A stretch of DNA of 64,000 bases from Acanthamoeba lenticulata (Eukaryota > Discosea > Longamoebia > Acanthamoebidae), in assembly GCA_002179805.1 (NCBI GenBank), contig NAVB01000412.1:53543-117542 (forward strand). The letters are read 5' to 3'. The position numbers and the translations under genes are program-made. This document shows, in pieces, positions 36,613 through 47,700 of the stretch (position 1 is its first letter; every line of letters begins with the position of its first letter). Below the pieces are notes generated by a model that was given only the letters and a program-made list of their open reading frames with translations, made no database searches and was not told the origin of the DNA.

Positions 36613-38684
36613 ATGAAGCACTCCGCGACGTTGGTGCTTTTGGGCTTCGCCCTTCTGTTCGCCAGCTGCGTCCATGGTCAGGACGAGCAGAGCAACAAGC
36701 ACGAGGGCCCGATCATCGGTATCGATCTCGGCACGACCTACTCCGTGGTGGGCATCTGGAAGAACGGCCGAGTGGACATCATCGCCAACGACCAGGGTAA
36801 CCGTATCACGCCGTCCTACGTGGCCTTTACCGACAGCGAGCGTCTCATCGGTGATGCCGCCAAGAACCAGGCCGCCCTCAACCCGGAGAACACTGTCTTC
36901 GACGTGAAGCGCCTCATCGGTCGCAACTTCGGCGACAAGGAGGTCCAGGCTGATGCCAAGCTTCTGCCGTACAAGATCATCAACAAGAACGGCAAGCCCT
37001 ACATCGGCGTCCAGTACAAGAATGAGGACAAGGAGTTCGCCCCCGAGGAGATTTCCGCCATGGTTTTGACCAAGATGAAGGAGATCGCCGAGGCCTACCT
37101 GGGCAAGACCGTCAAGAACGCCGTCGTCACCGTCCCGGCCTACTTTAACGACGCTCAGCGTCAGGCCACCAAGGATGCCGGTGTCATCGCCGGTCTCAAC
37201 GTCGTCCGTATCATCAACGAGCCCACCGCCGCCGCTATCGCGTACGGCCTCAACGAGGTCAGGGGTGAGAAGAACATCCTCGTGTTCGATTTGGGTGGTG
37301 GTACCTTCGATGTGTCGCTCCTTCAGGTTCGCGCCCAAATGCTTCGCTTCGATCTTGCAGCTTTGCGAATTTGTCGACTAATCACTTGGATGCTTTTTGA
37401 AAACAGATTGATGATGGCGTCTTCGAGGTGCTGGCGACCAGCGGTGACACTCACCTTGGTGGTGAGGACTTCGATCAGCGCGTGATGCAGTATCTGCTCA
37501 AGCAGTTCAACAAGAAGTCTGGCCTCGATGCCAGCAAGGACAAGCGTGCCATCCAGAAGCTGAGGCGCGAGGCCGAGAACGCCAAGCGCACCCTCTCGAC
37601 CATGAAGGAGGTGTCGATCGAGATTGAGAACTTCTTCGAGGGTCAGGATCTCAGGGAGCGTCTTACCCGCGCCAAGTTCGAGGACCTCAACATGGACCTC
37701 TTCAAGAAGACCCTCAAGCCCGTCCAGAAGGTGCTCGAGGACTCTGGCCTCAAGAAGACCGAGATCGACGAGGTCGTGCTCGTCGGTGGTTCGACCCGTA
37801 TCCCCAAGGTCCAGGAGCTCATCAAGAACTTCTTCGACGGCAAGGAGCCCAACAAGGGCGTCAACCCCGATGAGGCCGTCGCCTACGGTGCCGCCGTCCA
37901 GGGTGGTATCCTCTCGTCGGACAAGAAGGATGACGAGCTCAACGACATCGTCCTCCTCGACGTCACGCCGCTCACGCTCGGCATTGAGACCGTCGGAGGC
38001 GTCATGACCACCATCATCGAGCGCAACACGCTCATCCCGACCAAGAAGACCCAGACCTTCACCACCTACCAGGACAACCAGGAGGCCGTGACCATCCAGG
38101 TCTACGAGGGCGAGCGCGCCATGACCAAGGACAACCACCTTCTGGGCAAGTTCGACCTCAAGGGCATCCCCCCGGCCCAGCGCGGCGTGCCCCAGATCGA
38201 GGTCACCTTTGACGTCGACGTCAACGGTATCCTCCACGTGACGGCCGAGGACAAGGGCTCTGGCACCAAGAAGTCGATTACCATCACCCCCGAGAAGGGC
38301 CGCCTCTCGGAGGAGCAGATCAAGCGCATGGTTCAGGAGGCCAAGGAGCGCGAGGATGAGGACAAGCTCATCCGCGAGCGCGTCCAGGCCCGCAACGCCC
38401 TCGAGAGCTACATCTACCAGATCCGCAACACCATCTCGGACAAGGAGAAGGTCGAGGACAAGCTCTCGGAGGAGGACCTCGAGACGCTCGAGACGCTCGT
38501 CAAGGACGCCCTCGAGTGGGTGGACGACCACCAGGAGGCCGACAAGGAGGACTTTGAGGAGAAGCGCAAGGAGATCGACCAGATCGTCTCCCCCATCTTC
38601 TCCCGCATGTACGGCGGCGCTGGCGGCGGCGACTTCCCCGGTGCCGGCGGCGACGAGGACTTTGGTGCCTACGACGAACTGTAA
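36613..38684 (+). CDS. ER-lumenal Hsp70 chaperone (BiP/GRP78)
   Basis: ATG 36613 gives a signal peptide ([20 protein letters not shown], cleavage near HGQ-DE). The nucleotide-binding domain has [44 protein letters not shown] and [16 protein letters not shown]. One 80-nt intron (37327-37406) lies directly after that last motif. The substrate-binding domain and helical lid follow, and the protein ends [14 protein letters not shown] is a KDEL-type retrieval signal, which places the protein in the ER lumen. About 663 residues, normal for BiP. It folds and holds nascent secretory proteins with J-domain partners. The ATG at 36613 is chosen over upstream frame because it begins the signal peptide. 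Confidence 0.97.
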
Positions 38685-38870
38685 AAAAACCAATCTCTCC
38701 TCTCCTCTCTTCTCTTCTCCGCTCTGCTATCCCCCTTCGACATACACACACCTCTCGCCGTGCGCGAGCGCGGCCGGTTTTTGAATCAAAAACAACTCTC
38801 CTTTGTGTGCCGACGCCACGGACGGCAAGAGGCGGTGGCATATTTAATTAAAGCGTCATAGACAAATAGC

Positions 38871-39225
38871 TCAACGCACAACGTAGTTGTCGCCTTTCTT
38901 GCAGCAAGTGGTGTCGAACTTGGGCGGACAGAAGCACAGCTGGTAGAGATGAAGTTAAGGTGGCTGGGGGGGAGGGGGTTAACGTACTCCACATTGCCGC
39001 GAAATCCGCGCCTCCCCTCGGGCACCACCACACAAACCCCGCCGCGCGCAAGCTCTTGGTGTTCCCAACCAACCGCAAGAGGAGGTGGCACACACGAGTA
39101 CACGCGACTGCCGTTTAGGGCACCGGGCTCAGTTCGCCTTTACAGGCAGCACATTACTTTGGGCAGACGAGCTGCCCCAGTAGGAAGGGAACCTGCGCAC
39201 AGCGCCCAGACACGAAATACGACAT
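38871..39225 (-). CDS. Candidate small Cys-rich protein gene (tentative model)
   Basis: The terminal exon 38939-38871 is the best-supported part: LCFCPPKFDTTCCKKGDNYV ending at a TGA, preceded by a good CTACCAG acceptor. The middle exon (39107 to about 38979) can be read as VYSCVPPPLAVGWEHQELAR then GGVCVVVPEGRRGFRGNVEY (donor GTTAAC at 38978) or, with the stronger GTACGT donor at 38987, in another frame also rich in cysteine. The first exon would start at ATG 39225, either as only two codons or as MSYFVSGRCAQ. That ATG overlaps the plus-strand ATG at 39224, which is awkward. A small secreted-type or metal-binding peptide is possible, but no family is recognised. Confidence 0.3.
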
Positions 39226-41976
39226 GGACGGAAAAGGGCAGACAGAAATGGCACAAGAAGTTGCGGCCGGCACGGACTTGGAGGTGCACGATGAACAACA
39301 AGACGACAGTAAGGAGGAAGTGGAAGGACTTCCCTGCAGCCTTGTGGCAGATGGGCTGCGGAGGTGCTCCGGGCTCCTTACAGCCACTCCTAGTGGCCTC
39401 CGCTTCATCCCCCACTCCGACCCCGATCGGGTCAAGGGTGAGTTTGCCCCAACCTTATTTTATTTTGTTATAATTTTTTTTTGTTGTAATTTTTGACACT
39501 TGTGGCAGAGGTGGCCTACGCGCGAGTGGTCTGGGCTGGCTGGCAAGCTGCCGAGCGGGGCAGCCGCGGTGAAAGTGGTGGCTTCCTCCACTTCGAGTTG
39601 GCCCGCGAGGAGGAACCAGCACAGCACAAGGCCAAGAACAAGAGCAAAAAGCGGAAGGGCCAGTCAAGTCGTCGAGACAAAAAGAACAAGCGGAGCAAGC
39701 ACAGCAGCTCTAGTGAAGAGGAGGACAAGGAGATCGACACGATGCCGCACCACGACTTTGTGCACTTTGCGGCCGGCGGGCCTCGTCTGGCCCGCAATCG
39801 CCGTCTGCGCAGCCTTGTGGCCGACATCCAGCGCCTGGCTCCTGTGAGGCCACCGCCAGCAACAGAAGAGCCGTCGCGCGCGACGGAGGGCAACGACGAG
39901 GATGAAGACGACGAGGATGATGATGACGGCAAGCGATCAGGCCGCCTGCGAGTAGAGAAAGTCGGGCGCCACAGGGACGAGCTCCTTCACGGCGTCGTGC
40001 ACGGAGGTGGTGCCAGCACGTGCCGCGTTCACCTCACCCCGACTGCTGTCGTCCAGCTTGACCGCCGGTTCGGCCCTCGTCTCCCTTTTTTTGGCCCCTT
40101 TTGCTGACGACATTAGCACAGGCCGTTCGTGGTGGTGCCCTACCGGGACATCGAAGTGGCGTGTTTGGAGCGCGCTCTCTTCAGTACGCGCCCAACTCTT
40201 CTCTTCTTTTTCTTCTTCTTCTTTTTCTTCTCTTCTCTTTCTACTCGAGAAAGCCACCGCTGACCCGTTTTGGTATTGTTGTGGGCGAACGCCATCATCA
40301 ACAACATCACCAACAGAGCCGGCGCTGCGCAACTTTGATCTGAGCCTCGTCAAGCGGAGCTTGCGCAGCCTTGATGATGACGTCCCCGAACCCAAGAAGG
40401 GCCGCGAGGCGAAGAAAAAGACAAAGAAAACGGAGAAGACGAAGAGGCGGACCAGGAAACGAGCTCGAAGCGAGTCTGATGATGAAAGTGAAGATGAGGG
40501 AGATGAAGAGGAGAACGGGATCGGGAAGCAGAACCTGGGGCGCTACTTGGCACAGATCCATTCGATCCCGATGGAATATGCCGGTCCGCTGGAGCGCCGC
40601 CTGACGGACGAGGGCGTGCCCCATCTGCGCGGCCTGGCCAACGTCATCTGGCCGCCGCTCCTCAACTTTGGTGCGCTCCTTTTCTTTTCTTTTCTTTCCT
40701 TCCCTCCCCGCCCCTCTCCCTCTCGTCGTCCCTTTGCCCAACGATGTCGCTCACCCATCTCGCCGTATTTGTCGACATCGCAGTGCGCGACAGTCCCGAC
40801 GAGTTCGAGCGAACCGGCGGGTGGCCGCAGTATCTGCAGCCGACGATGCACCGTCACCGGCGCGACGACAAAGATGATGATGATGAGGAAAATGAGGAGG
40901 ATGGCGATGACGACGAGGACGACGACGAAGAGGAAGACGATGGCGATTACACCGTCGGCGGGCGGTCGGGCGCGCGTCGCATGGACGAGAGCGGGGATGG
41001 GGAAGGAGGAGAAGAAGAGGAGAGCGACGACGGCGGCGAGTTCATGCCAGAGGCCAGCCTGCTCAACGCGTCCTACAGCGAGATCGACGACGCCGACGAC
41101 GCCGATCAGGTCCCGCGCGTGCGCCAGCGCAGGCAACCGCGGCCTCACCAGCCCAAGAAAAAGCATCAAAAGCAGCAGCCAAGGCAACAGCGTGAGCCTG
41201 CTGAACAAGGCGCAGGGCTGACCGCGCTGCTGCTCACGGCGCCTCCTGATCCCGATTTCGGCCTCGAACACATCGTGCGTGGCCCACGGCGCGCGGCACC
41301 CAAGCGGCGAGCAGCCCGGCCCGACGGCGGCGGCAGCGGGCCGGCCAGTGCGAAGCGCGCCAAGAAGGAGAGCGACCGCCAACGGACGCCAGTCGTGGTC
41401 GAGATCAAAGACGACGAAAACGACGAAGACGACAACGAGTTCAAGCCCGAGTCGCCGTCCAAGGGCAAGACGCGATCGCCGGCGGCCCTGGCGGCCGCGA
41501 CGCTCAACGAGCGCGTGCGACAACAGCGCTTCACGGGCTACAACACGCGCAACAGCCGGCGGCGCAGCGGCGAGCCCGCGCCCGGCCCACAGGACAAGCG
41601 CATCCGGATCGATCCGCCTCCTTCCCGACGACGCCACCGCACGAGTGTGCCGGCCGCCGTGGTCGCGGTACCTTCGCCCCTGCGGCCGTTGGACGGCCGA
41701 CAGAGCGAGGCTGCGTCGATCGTCGCGCAGCAGCAGCAGACGCCACAGCAAATGAAGGCCGAGGCGGACGTCGCGGTGTCGACAGTGTCGATCGAAGAGC
41801 AGGAAGGAGACGAGAGCGCGAGCAACTGCAGCTGCAGCTTCAGCTCTAGCGGAGGCAATGATAGCAGCTTCAGCCTTGACTCGGAGAGCGACAACAACAA
41901 CCCGCCAACGTGCGTGGCCGCCGCGTCAGCCGGTTGGACGCCGAATGAGCCTCTGCTTCTCCAGGACGTGCAGTAG
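39224..41976 (+). CDS. Spt16-like FACT histone chaperone protein lacking the N-terminal domain
   Basis: Five exons. After an acidic start (MDGKGQTEMAQEVAAGTDLE), the first fold reads GLLTATPSGLRFIPHSDPD, then VAYARVVWAGWQAAERG and GGFLHFELA, like the first PH subdomain of the Spt16 middle domain (GxLxAxxxGLRF...VxxxxVxxAxxQ...LHFxL). The second part, RPFVVVPYRDIEVACLERAL and LRNFDLSLV, matches [27 protein letters not shown] of Spt16. LNFVRDSPDEFERTGGWPQY matches the conserved DPEGFFEQGGWSFL. The rest is acidic (DDKDDDDEENEEDGDDD) then basic and Ser-rich, as in FACT tails. The aminopeptidase-like N-terminal domain of true Spt16 is missing, and Lys-rich insertions break the core. Likely a nuclear histone chaperone paralogue. 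Confidence 0.72.
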
Positions 41977-42000
41977 CCGTAGTCGATATGACAAAAGAAG

Positions 42001-42032
42001 GTGTCCTTTGTTGTTTCACTGTACAGGGCCAT
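42001..42032 (+). repeat. Dispersed 3'-region element, copy 1
   Basis: GTGTCCTTTGTTGTTT followed by TTCACTGTACAGGGCCAT (42015-42032, sharing two Ts). The last 18 bases are identical to 44717-44734, with related sequence on both sides. Copy 1 lies 25 nt after the stop of the Spt16-like gene. Confidence 0.6.
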
Positions 42033-42082
42033 GATGGTGGGGACAGCGACCGACAGAACGTTTTTTTATTTAAAGCCCAGTA

Positions 42083-42265
42083 TTATTTAAAGCCCACCCA
42101 GTAAGCGGGACAGGTGCGCTCCTTGGGCTGCAGGCTGGAGTTAACTTGCAAGAGGAAGCGTGGCGTGGTGGCAAGGGTACGCACGCCAGAAGCCACCAAC
42201 TGCAAATTTGCTTGGTATTCGTGGAACTGTGCCACGCTAGAAGCCGAAGTTGCTTCTTCTAGCAT
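42083..42265 (-). CDS. Candidate 60-residue protein, unknown
   Basis: An uninterrupted ORF, MLEEATSASSVAQFHEYQAN to ERTCPAYWVGFK. Its ATG is 88 bp from the divergent ATG of the PX-LURP-one gene, a spacing like other divergent pairs here. Composition looks protein-like (mixed, amphipathic) rather than a GC shadow, and no larger gene covers it. It could also be the last exon of a gene whose other exons I cannot see. No family recognised. Confidence 0.35.
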   Translation of the reverse strand: MLEEATSASSVAQFHEYQANLQLVASGVRTLATTPRFLLQVNSSLQPKERTCPAYWVGFK

Positions 42266-42352
42266 CCTTAAGCTTTAATTGTTGTGGTCGTATGGGCGTC
42301 TTGTGACGTCCCCTGCCCACACCGCACCCCGCCAGCACCAGTACCGTACAGT

Positions 42353-44646
42353 ATGGATGCTCCTCAACACAACCCACCAGCGGGCCTGTTCTACTCCAAC
42401 ATGTCAGCACCAGCTTATGCATACAACCCACCCAAGGTCTGTGACGGCTTGTCTGCACCCATGCAGCAGCGGCAGGGCGCCACCATCTACCAGCCCGCAG
42501 TGTACCAGCAAATGCCGCCCTTGTCCCAGCCCAGTCAGCCGTCGTCGGGCCTGTCCGCCCCCGCCTACCCCGTCTCGCCCGCTGATAATTGGCCTCAATC
42601 GTCGCGTCCTTGTCGCCATCATGTGATTTCAGCCGTCGCCACGTCGTGGGTACGCTACACACCTACCACCGACCCCCTCATCTACGCCCCCAAACTGGGG
42701 GTAATGTTAACTATCTTATCTTGCATATTGGGGCAGCAAGGAGCGACGCTGTTGGCCGTGCATGTTCAGATCCCCAACGCTAAACTAGTGAGTGATGCAA
42801 AGAAGCCCTTTGTCGTACGGCACCACCTTTGTCAAAGTGTGTGATCACGCGACCGTGAGTGCAGCTCACAGCAATGTGACACCACTGTATCATCCCTGTG
42901 TCAGGTGTTTGAAATCCACTTCCAGGTGGGCGACCTGCGACACATCACCTTCAAGCGCTACAGCGAACTGTACAAGATCCACAAGCAGGTACGCTTGAGC
43001 CGCTGATGCTGCAATCATGTGAAGTTTGCTCATCACACAACCCCCAATTGTATGATTTGCAGCTGGTCAGCAGTGCCGACTTGATCGAGTGCACTCTGCC
43101 TGATTTTCCTCCAGCGCCGTGGTTCACTGATCACACCAAGCCAGAGCACATGGTCCGACGAAGGAAGGAGCTCGTGCGGTACACACACGCGCACACTTTT
43201 TTCGCTCAACAACCAAAAAAGCTCTTGTGTCCACGCCCATCATGAACCGACCATGTGGTGTGTTTTCCAGATACTTCAGCGCGCTGCTGAAGGAGCCAAA
43301 GGTGTTGGTCCTCCCCAAGTTTCACATGCTCATGGAGCTGGCCAGTGATGTGGCCGAGGCCATGCGCGCGGTTGCCCACCACATCCTGGACGCGGTAAGT
43401 CGCTTGTTCCACTCCCTCTGTCCCCCTCAACGGTACTCTGGGTTTGTGTGCTGAACATTTGTTCATGCATGTGGGCGTGTACATCGGTGGTCTCATGTGC
43501 GCAGAGGATGGAATGGCAGTGGGCAGAGCAGGAGCGGAAGCGACAAGCCGAAGCCGAACGACAGTGCAGGATGCGGGAGGCCTACAATTATGCGCAAACA
43601 TTCCACCAGAACAACCCCCATCAAGCGTGGTTCCACGGTGCCCTCACCTACAATGAACACATGGTCTTCAATCTTCGAGAAAAGTTCTGGGGCTTCGGTG
43701 ATGCCACGATCAAGGGTTTGTAAGCCTAGAGCCAAAGGGAAAAGACACCAAATGGGTGAACGTACACAACCAAATCACTCATGTCCCACAATGACACACA
43801 CACATTCACTTCCACTCACACACAGGACCCAATGGCCAGCCATGGTTCCAGATCAGTACCATCTACCAATCACTCATGCAATGCCATGACAGCCAATACA
43901 CAATCCTTAACATGCAGGTGCGCCGCCTGGCTCATGAACCCAACACGCATGTTTGACCGACAAAGCGCTCTTCGTCGTGTGGCCACCCAACAGGGCGAGC
44001 CGTTGATCCTGCTGCAGGGGTGTTGGAAGTTCATGGCGCTCAAATTCAAGATCTACAGCATCATGGCCGATGAGCGCGGCCAGAGGCACCACATGTTCAA
44101 GATGTGCTCCATCAAGCGTGTACGCATGCTTGGCTGTTTCTTTTTCCCAGCTTTGCCACTTGATGCTCACTGGTGGCCTGTTTGTCCATGCAGACTAGCC
44201 TCTTTGGTATCTTTGACATAGAGTACGTGATAACATTGGCCACTCCTGCAACAACACGGGGCCGCCCCTACCGCAAGTCTTGTACGAGCTCTTCCACCTA
44301 AGTGTGGTCAGGTTGTATGTGTTTGTGTGTTTGTACCCAGTTCTCACCCAAAACACGCACAGTGATCAAATGTGATGGTTCTTGGAGCGATTGGAACACC
44401 AGCTTCTCAGTGCGCGGACATGAGACAGCTCGTGTTGGCCGCAACTTTGCCTTGATGACCAACGGTGCTGCTCCAACTCCAGGACCCCTTACCCTGACTT
44501 GGTGTTTGCCCATTGACCTGTGTCTCTCCGCCTCACCACGCACAGGTGACTACGACATTCACATATCGCCAGGTGAGGACGTGATCCTCTACCTCGCTCT
44601 GGCTGTGTGCATTGACAAGATGCACTACGAGGCCACCCGCAAGTGA
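42353..44646 (+). CDS. PX-domain protein fused to a LURP-one-related (tubby-like) domain
   Basis: About ten exons. The N-terminal Pro/Gln/Tyr-rich region (MDAPQHNPPAGLFYSNMSAP) is followed by a PX domain: ATLLAVHVQIPNAKLVFEIH, GDLRHITFKRYSELYKIHKQ, LPDFPPAPWF and FHMLMELAS, with the RYSE basic motif that binds phosphoinositides. A charged helix (EWQWAEQERKRQAEAERQCR) leads to a C-terminal LOR domain (tubby/scramblase-like barrel): FNLREKFWGFGDATIKGPNG, QPWFQISTIYQ, EPLILLQGCWKFMALKFKIY, NFALMTNG, then DYDIHISPGEDVILYLALAV. PX targets endosomal PI3P membranes; LOR barrels are membrane-associated with unknown ligands. The protein probably sits on endosomes or phagosomes (inference). Confidence 0.8.
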
Positions 44647-44695
44647 TCCAAACTACCAACAAACCAGCCAGCACACGTGGAACAGACGAAACAAA

Positions 44696-44734
44696 GTGTC
44701 CTTGGCTTGTTGTTTATTCACTGTACAGGGCCAT
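44696..44734 (+). repeat. Dispersed 3'-region element, copy 2
   Basis: GTGTCCTTGGCTTGTTGTTTA then TTCACTGTACAGGGCCAT (44717-44734). It lies 50 nt after the stop of the PX-LOR gene and before the convergent end of the surface-protein gene, the same relative position as copy 1 at 42001-42032. Confidence 0.6.
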
Positions 44735-44778
44735 ATGCTGATGCTGACGGATAGGAAGGGAACGTTATGTGATTCGCT

Positions 44779-47700
44779 TCAAGGACGAGGTGTGCTCTCC
44801 TGGCTGGAGTTATTGCTTGCACTTCGCTCCAAGTCGTCCCCTGACTTGTCCGGGAAAAGTGGGTTGGGGATGGGCGGCCCGATGGGCGGGTCGTGGCGGA
44901 ACATGCTGTTGTACTTGGAGTTGTATGTCGGGTTGCGAGGAGGCAACTCACCCGCCGGCCTCTCCTCATGTGGCTCGTTCGTCGCGGGCAGTGGGGTGGC
45001 CGGCCTGGGGCTGGCCAAAGCGTCGTGTGAACTCGACTGCGAAGACAACGGCTCGCTGTTCTTGTTGGTGTCGGGTCTTGTGTCGTGATCTTCGCCGATG
45101 ATGTCGCCCCAAAGCGACTGCCTGTTACGGTCGAAGGTGGCCTGCCTGGCCTTCATGTGCTTCTTCTTTCTGCCAGACAAGGGGCCTTCCACTGGCGCGA
45201 GGTCAGCCGCGGACAAGGTTATCCCGACGGAGCGCTGACTCTGAGGAGCAACAATGACGTCGCCTTCCACGACCACCACGTCACTCGAGTGGAAGTTGAT
45301 GCTACTTTGATGTTGCACCTCCTTCTCTCTCCTCTTGCGCCGGTACCACAAGAGGCTCAAGACGAGCAACACCAGCACTACCGCGCCGCCCACACCTGCA
45401 TGCCACAACAGAGGGTAAGCAGCGACTCTAGCCCAATGAACTTGCCCACGAAGCCTCCGCACCTCCTCCCACGGCTGCACCCACGATGCCGATCGGGAAG
45501 TCCTCGCCCGACTTGGAGTTGCTCTTGTCGCTGGTGCCAAAGAGCACGTTGTAGTCGGGGTCGTAGGACCACGACTCCGCCCAGGGGTCGGTGACGATGC
45601 GCAACGAGTGCGTCGTTGCGTTGAACGTCACGTCGATGTCCACGACCCTGTCATCCAAGATGGCCTGGTCAAGGTAGCGCAGCACAACTGTGAATCCGGT
45701 AGAGAGCACAACAGTTATCTGAAGGAGATGCGAGTTGTTGGGGTCCCTGCGTGCATAGGAGATGGTCAGCTCTGGAGACAACTTTCTTGAAGGAGAAAGC
45801 GGTATGCGTACGGGGTGATATCAGAAACGCTTACAACAGTGCTCGAGCCCCAATCGAATGCGAGCCCCAGCACGACTTGTTCTCCTGATGCCACAGTGAA
45901 GGGTGGCGGTCCCTCAAACTCGATGCCGTTCTTGATGGCGCCACCAGGGGTGTTGAACGTGTGGCCGGCGAACGTCGTTGTTCGCGCGGTCCTGTGCCAG
46001 ATCACGTCTTCGGTCAGCGAAAGGGTGAACGCCTTCAAGCACAAAGACGGCTGCAACGCACTGGGAGACGCTAAACGTGGCTGACGACGTGGTCTGGCCA
46101 TCGTTGAAACTGGACTGGAAGTTGACGACAGTGACTCCATCAGGCGTGGTGCTGGACGCCAGAGTCTGCGTCAGACGCATTTGGTCGAGGTCGTAGGCGG
46201 TGCCACCGCTGGTCCCAAACTTGCTCCACGAGACGCTCATGGTCATGCTCGAGTTGCCGCTCGCCGACGCCATCTCCATGTTGGGCCGATCGTCCGAGCT
46301 TGCCACGAACGAGAAGCTCTGGTTGCCCCTTCCCTCCGGAGCGACGATGGGAGGCCTCATGTTAGAGCAGTCGATGCCTGTCGCAGACACACGTGAGAAC
46401 AACACTGAAGAGCTCAAAGTGGAAGCGAGGCGTACCTGAGTAGCCGCTTGTGCAATTGCAGAAGGTCGGTGTGTTGGCTGCCGCTACGCAAACGCCGTCG
46501 TTCAGACAGACAGGATCGCACTGGGTGTCCACGCCGGAGCCCAGCCAGACAATCTGGCTAATGTCGAGCTCTGTGGATGGTTCCAGCAGTAGATGAGTAA
46601 CAAACGACAAAATTGCGCGTGGGCAAGCGCGTGGACGTCGCCCATACTGGTCAGTTGAGCGAGATCCTTTGAGCCGCCAATCAGCCTTTCTACCCGCTCC
46701 GCAGCCGAAGACAGGCTTGTCGCCAACATCGCGAGCCTCACGTAGGTTGATGTCCATGAGCTGATCCGGATGGAAGACGCATCTCCTGTGCAGTGCCCAC
46801 CATCGATTTGAGCCTAAAAACAGAGTCGTGTGCTAACGCGCTATCCTTGTATAGTACCGTCTGTGACGTTCGCGGCAGCCCAAACGAGTTGATTGCGTGC
46901 AGCAAGCGTGAACGCAGAAACGTTGAAGTTGTTGATCTCGATCTCCGCCCTCCTTATTTCTCGCCCTACCAAACGAAACGGATTAGTCCCACACAAACAA
47001 ACTGATGAAGAGTATAAGCCGAATGACGCACTCCAGGTGAAGGTGTTGAAGCGAGGTAGAGAAGGAACGATGGACACGTTGCGCTGCAAGATTGCATCAA
47101 AGACAGTGACGACTATGGGAACCGGGAAAATGTCCGTCACGGCCTCGGCCGGCGGAGAGATCGAACACCGGAAGTTGGGCGGCGAGTACCACGTGAATGT
47201 AGTCTGGCTGACGTAGCATTGATTACTCCCGATGCGGACCCCCAAGATGACGCACGGGGAGATAGGTGAAGAAGCTCCAACTGTGGAAATAATGAAGGTG
47301 CCAGGGGCGGGTGGGGGTGCAGCATTGGACGAGAAGTTGAAGCGTATGGAGACCTCCCCGTCGGTGAACTGGGCGCCAAGCGGAGCCACGGCGTAGTCGA
47401 GCAAAGCCACGCGGCACTGTGGCGAAGGCGACGCTGACGGCGATGGCGTCCAGCTGCTGCTCGAGGACGGAGAGGCGGTGCCCGAACGAGGTATGCCGGC
47501 AGTCGGCGATCGAGTTGGGGATGCAGTTGAGCTTGGGGGCGGTGTGAGTGAGACTGACCCTGAAGATGACGGAGAAACTGCAGTGGAAAACGACGGGCTT
47601 GTCGTTGGCGAGGAGCTGGTGGTGAGCGTTGGTGAAAGTGATGTGCTGGAGGTGGGGCTGGGTGAAGGAGTTGAAGAAAGTGAAGGGCTACTGGTGGGTG

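Noticed and set aside
37323..38693. 456-codon ORF antisense to BiP
   Set aside because: Long open antisense frames opposite hsp70 genes are a known codon-bias effect; the plus strand has full BiP homology and the antisense product is Leu/Val/Asp-rich with no family.
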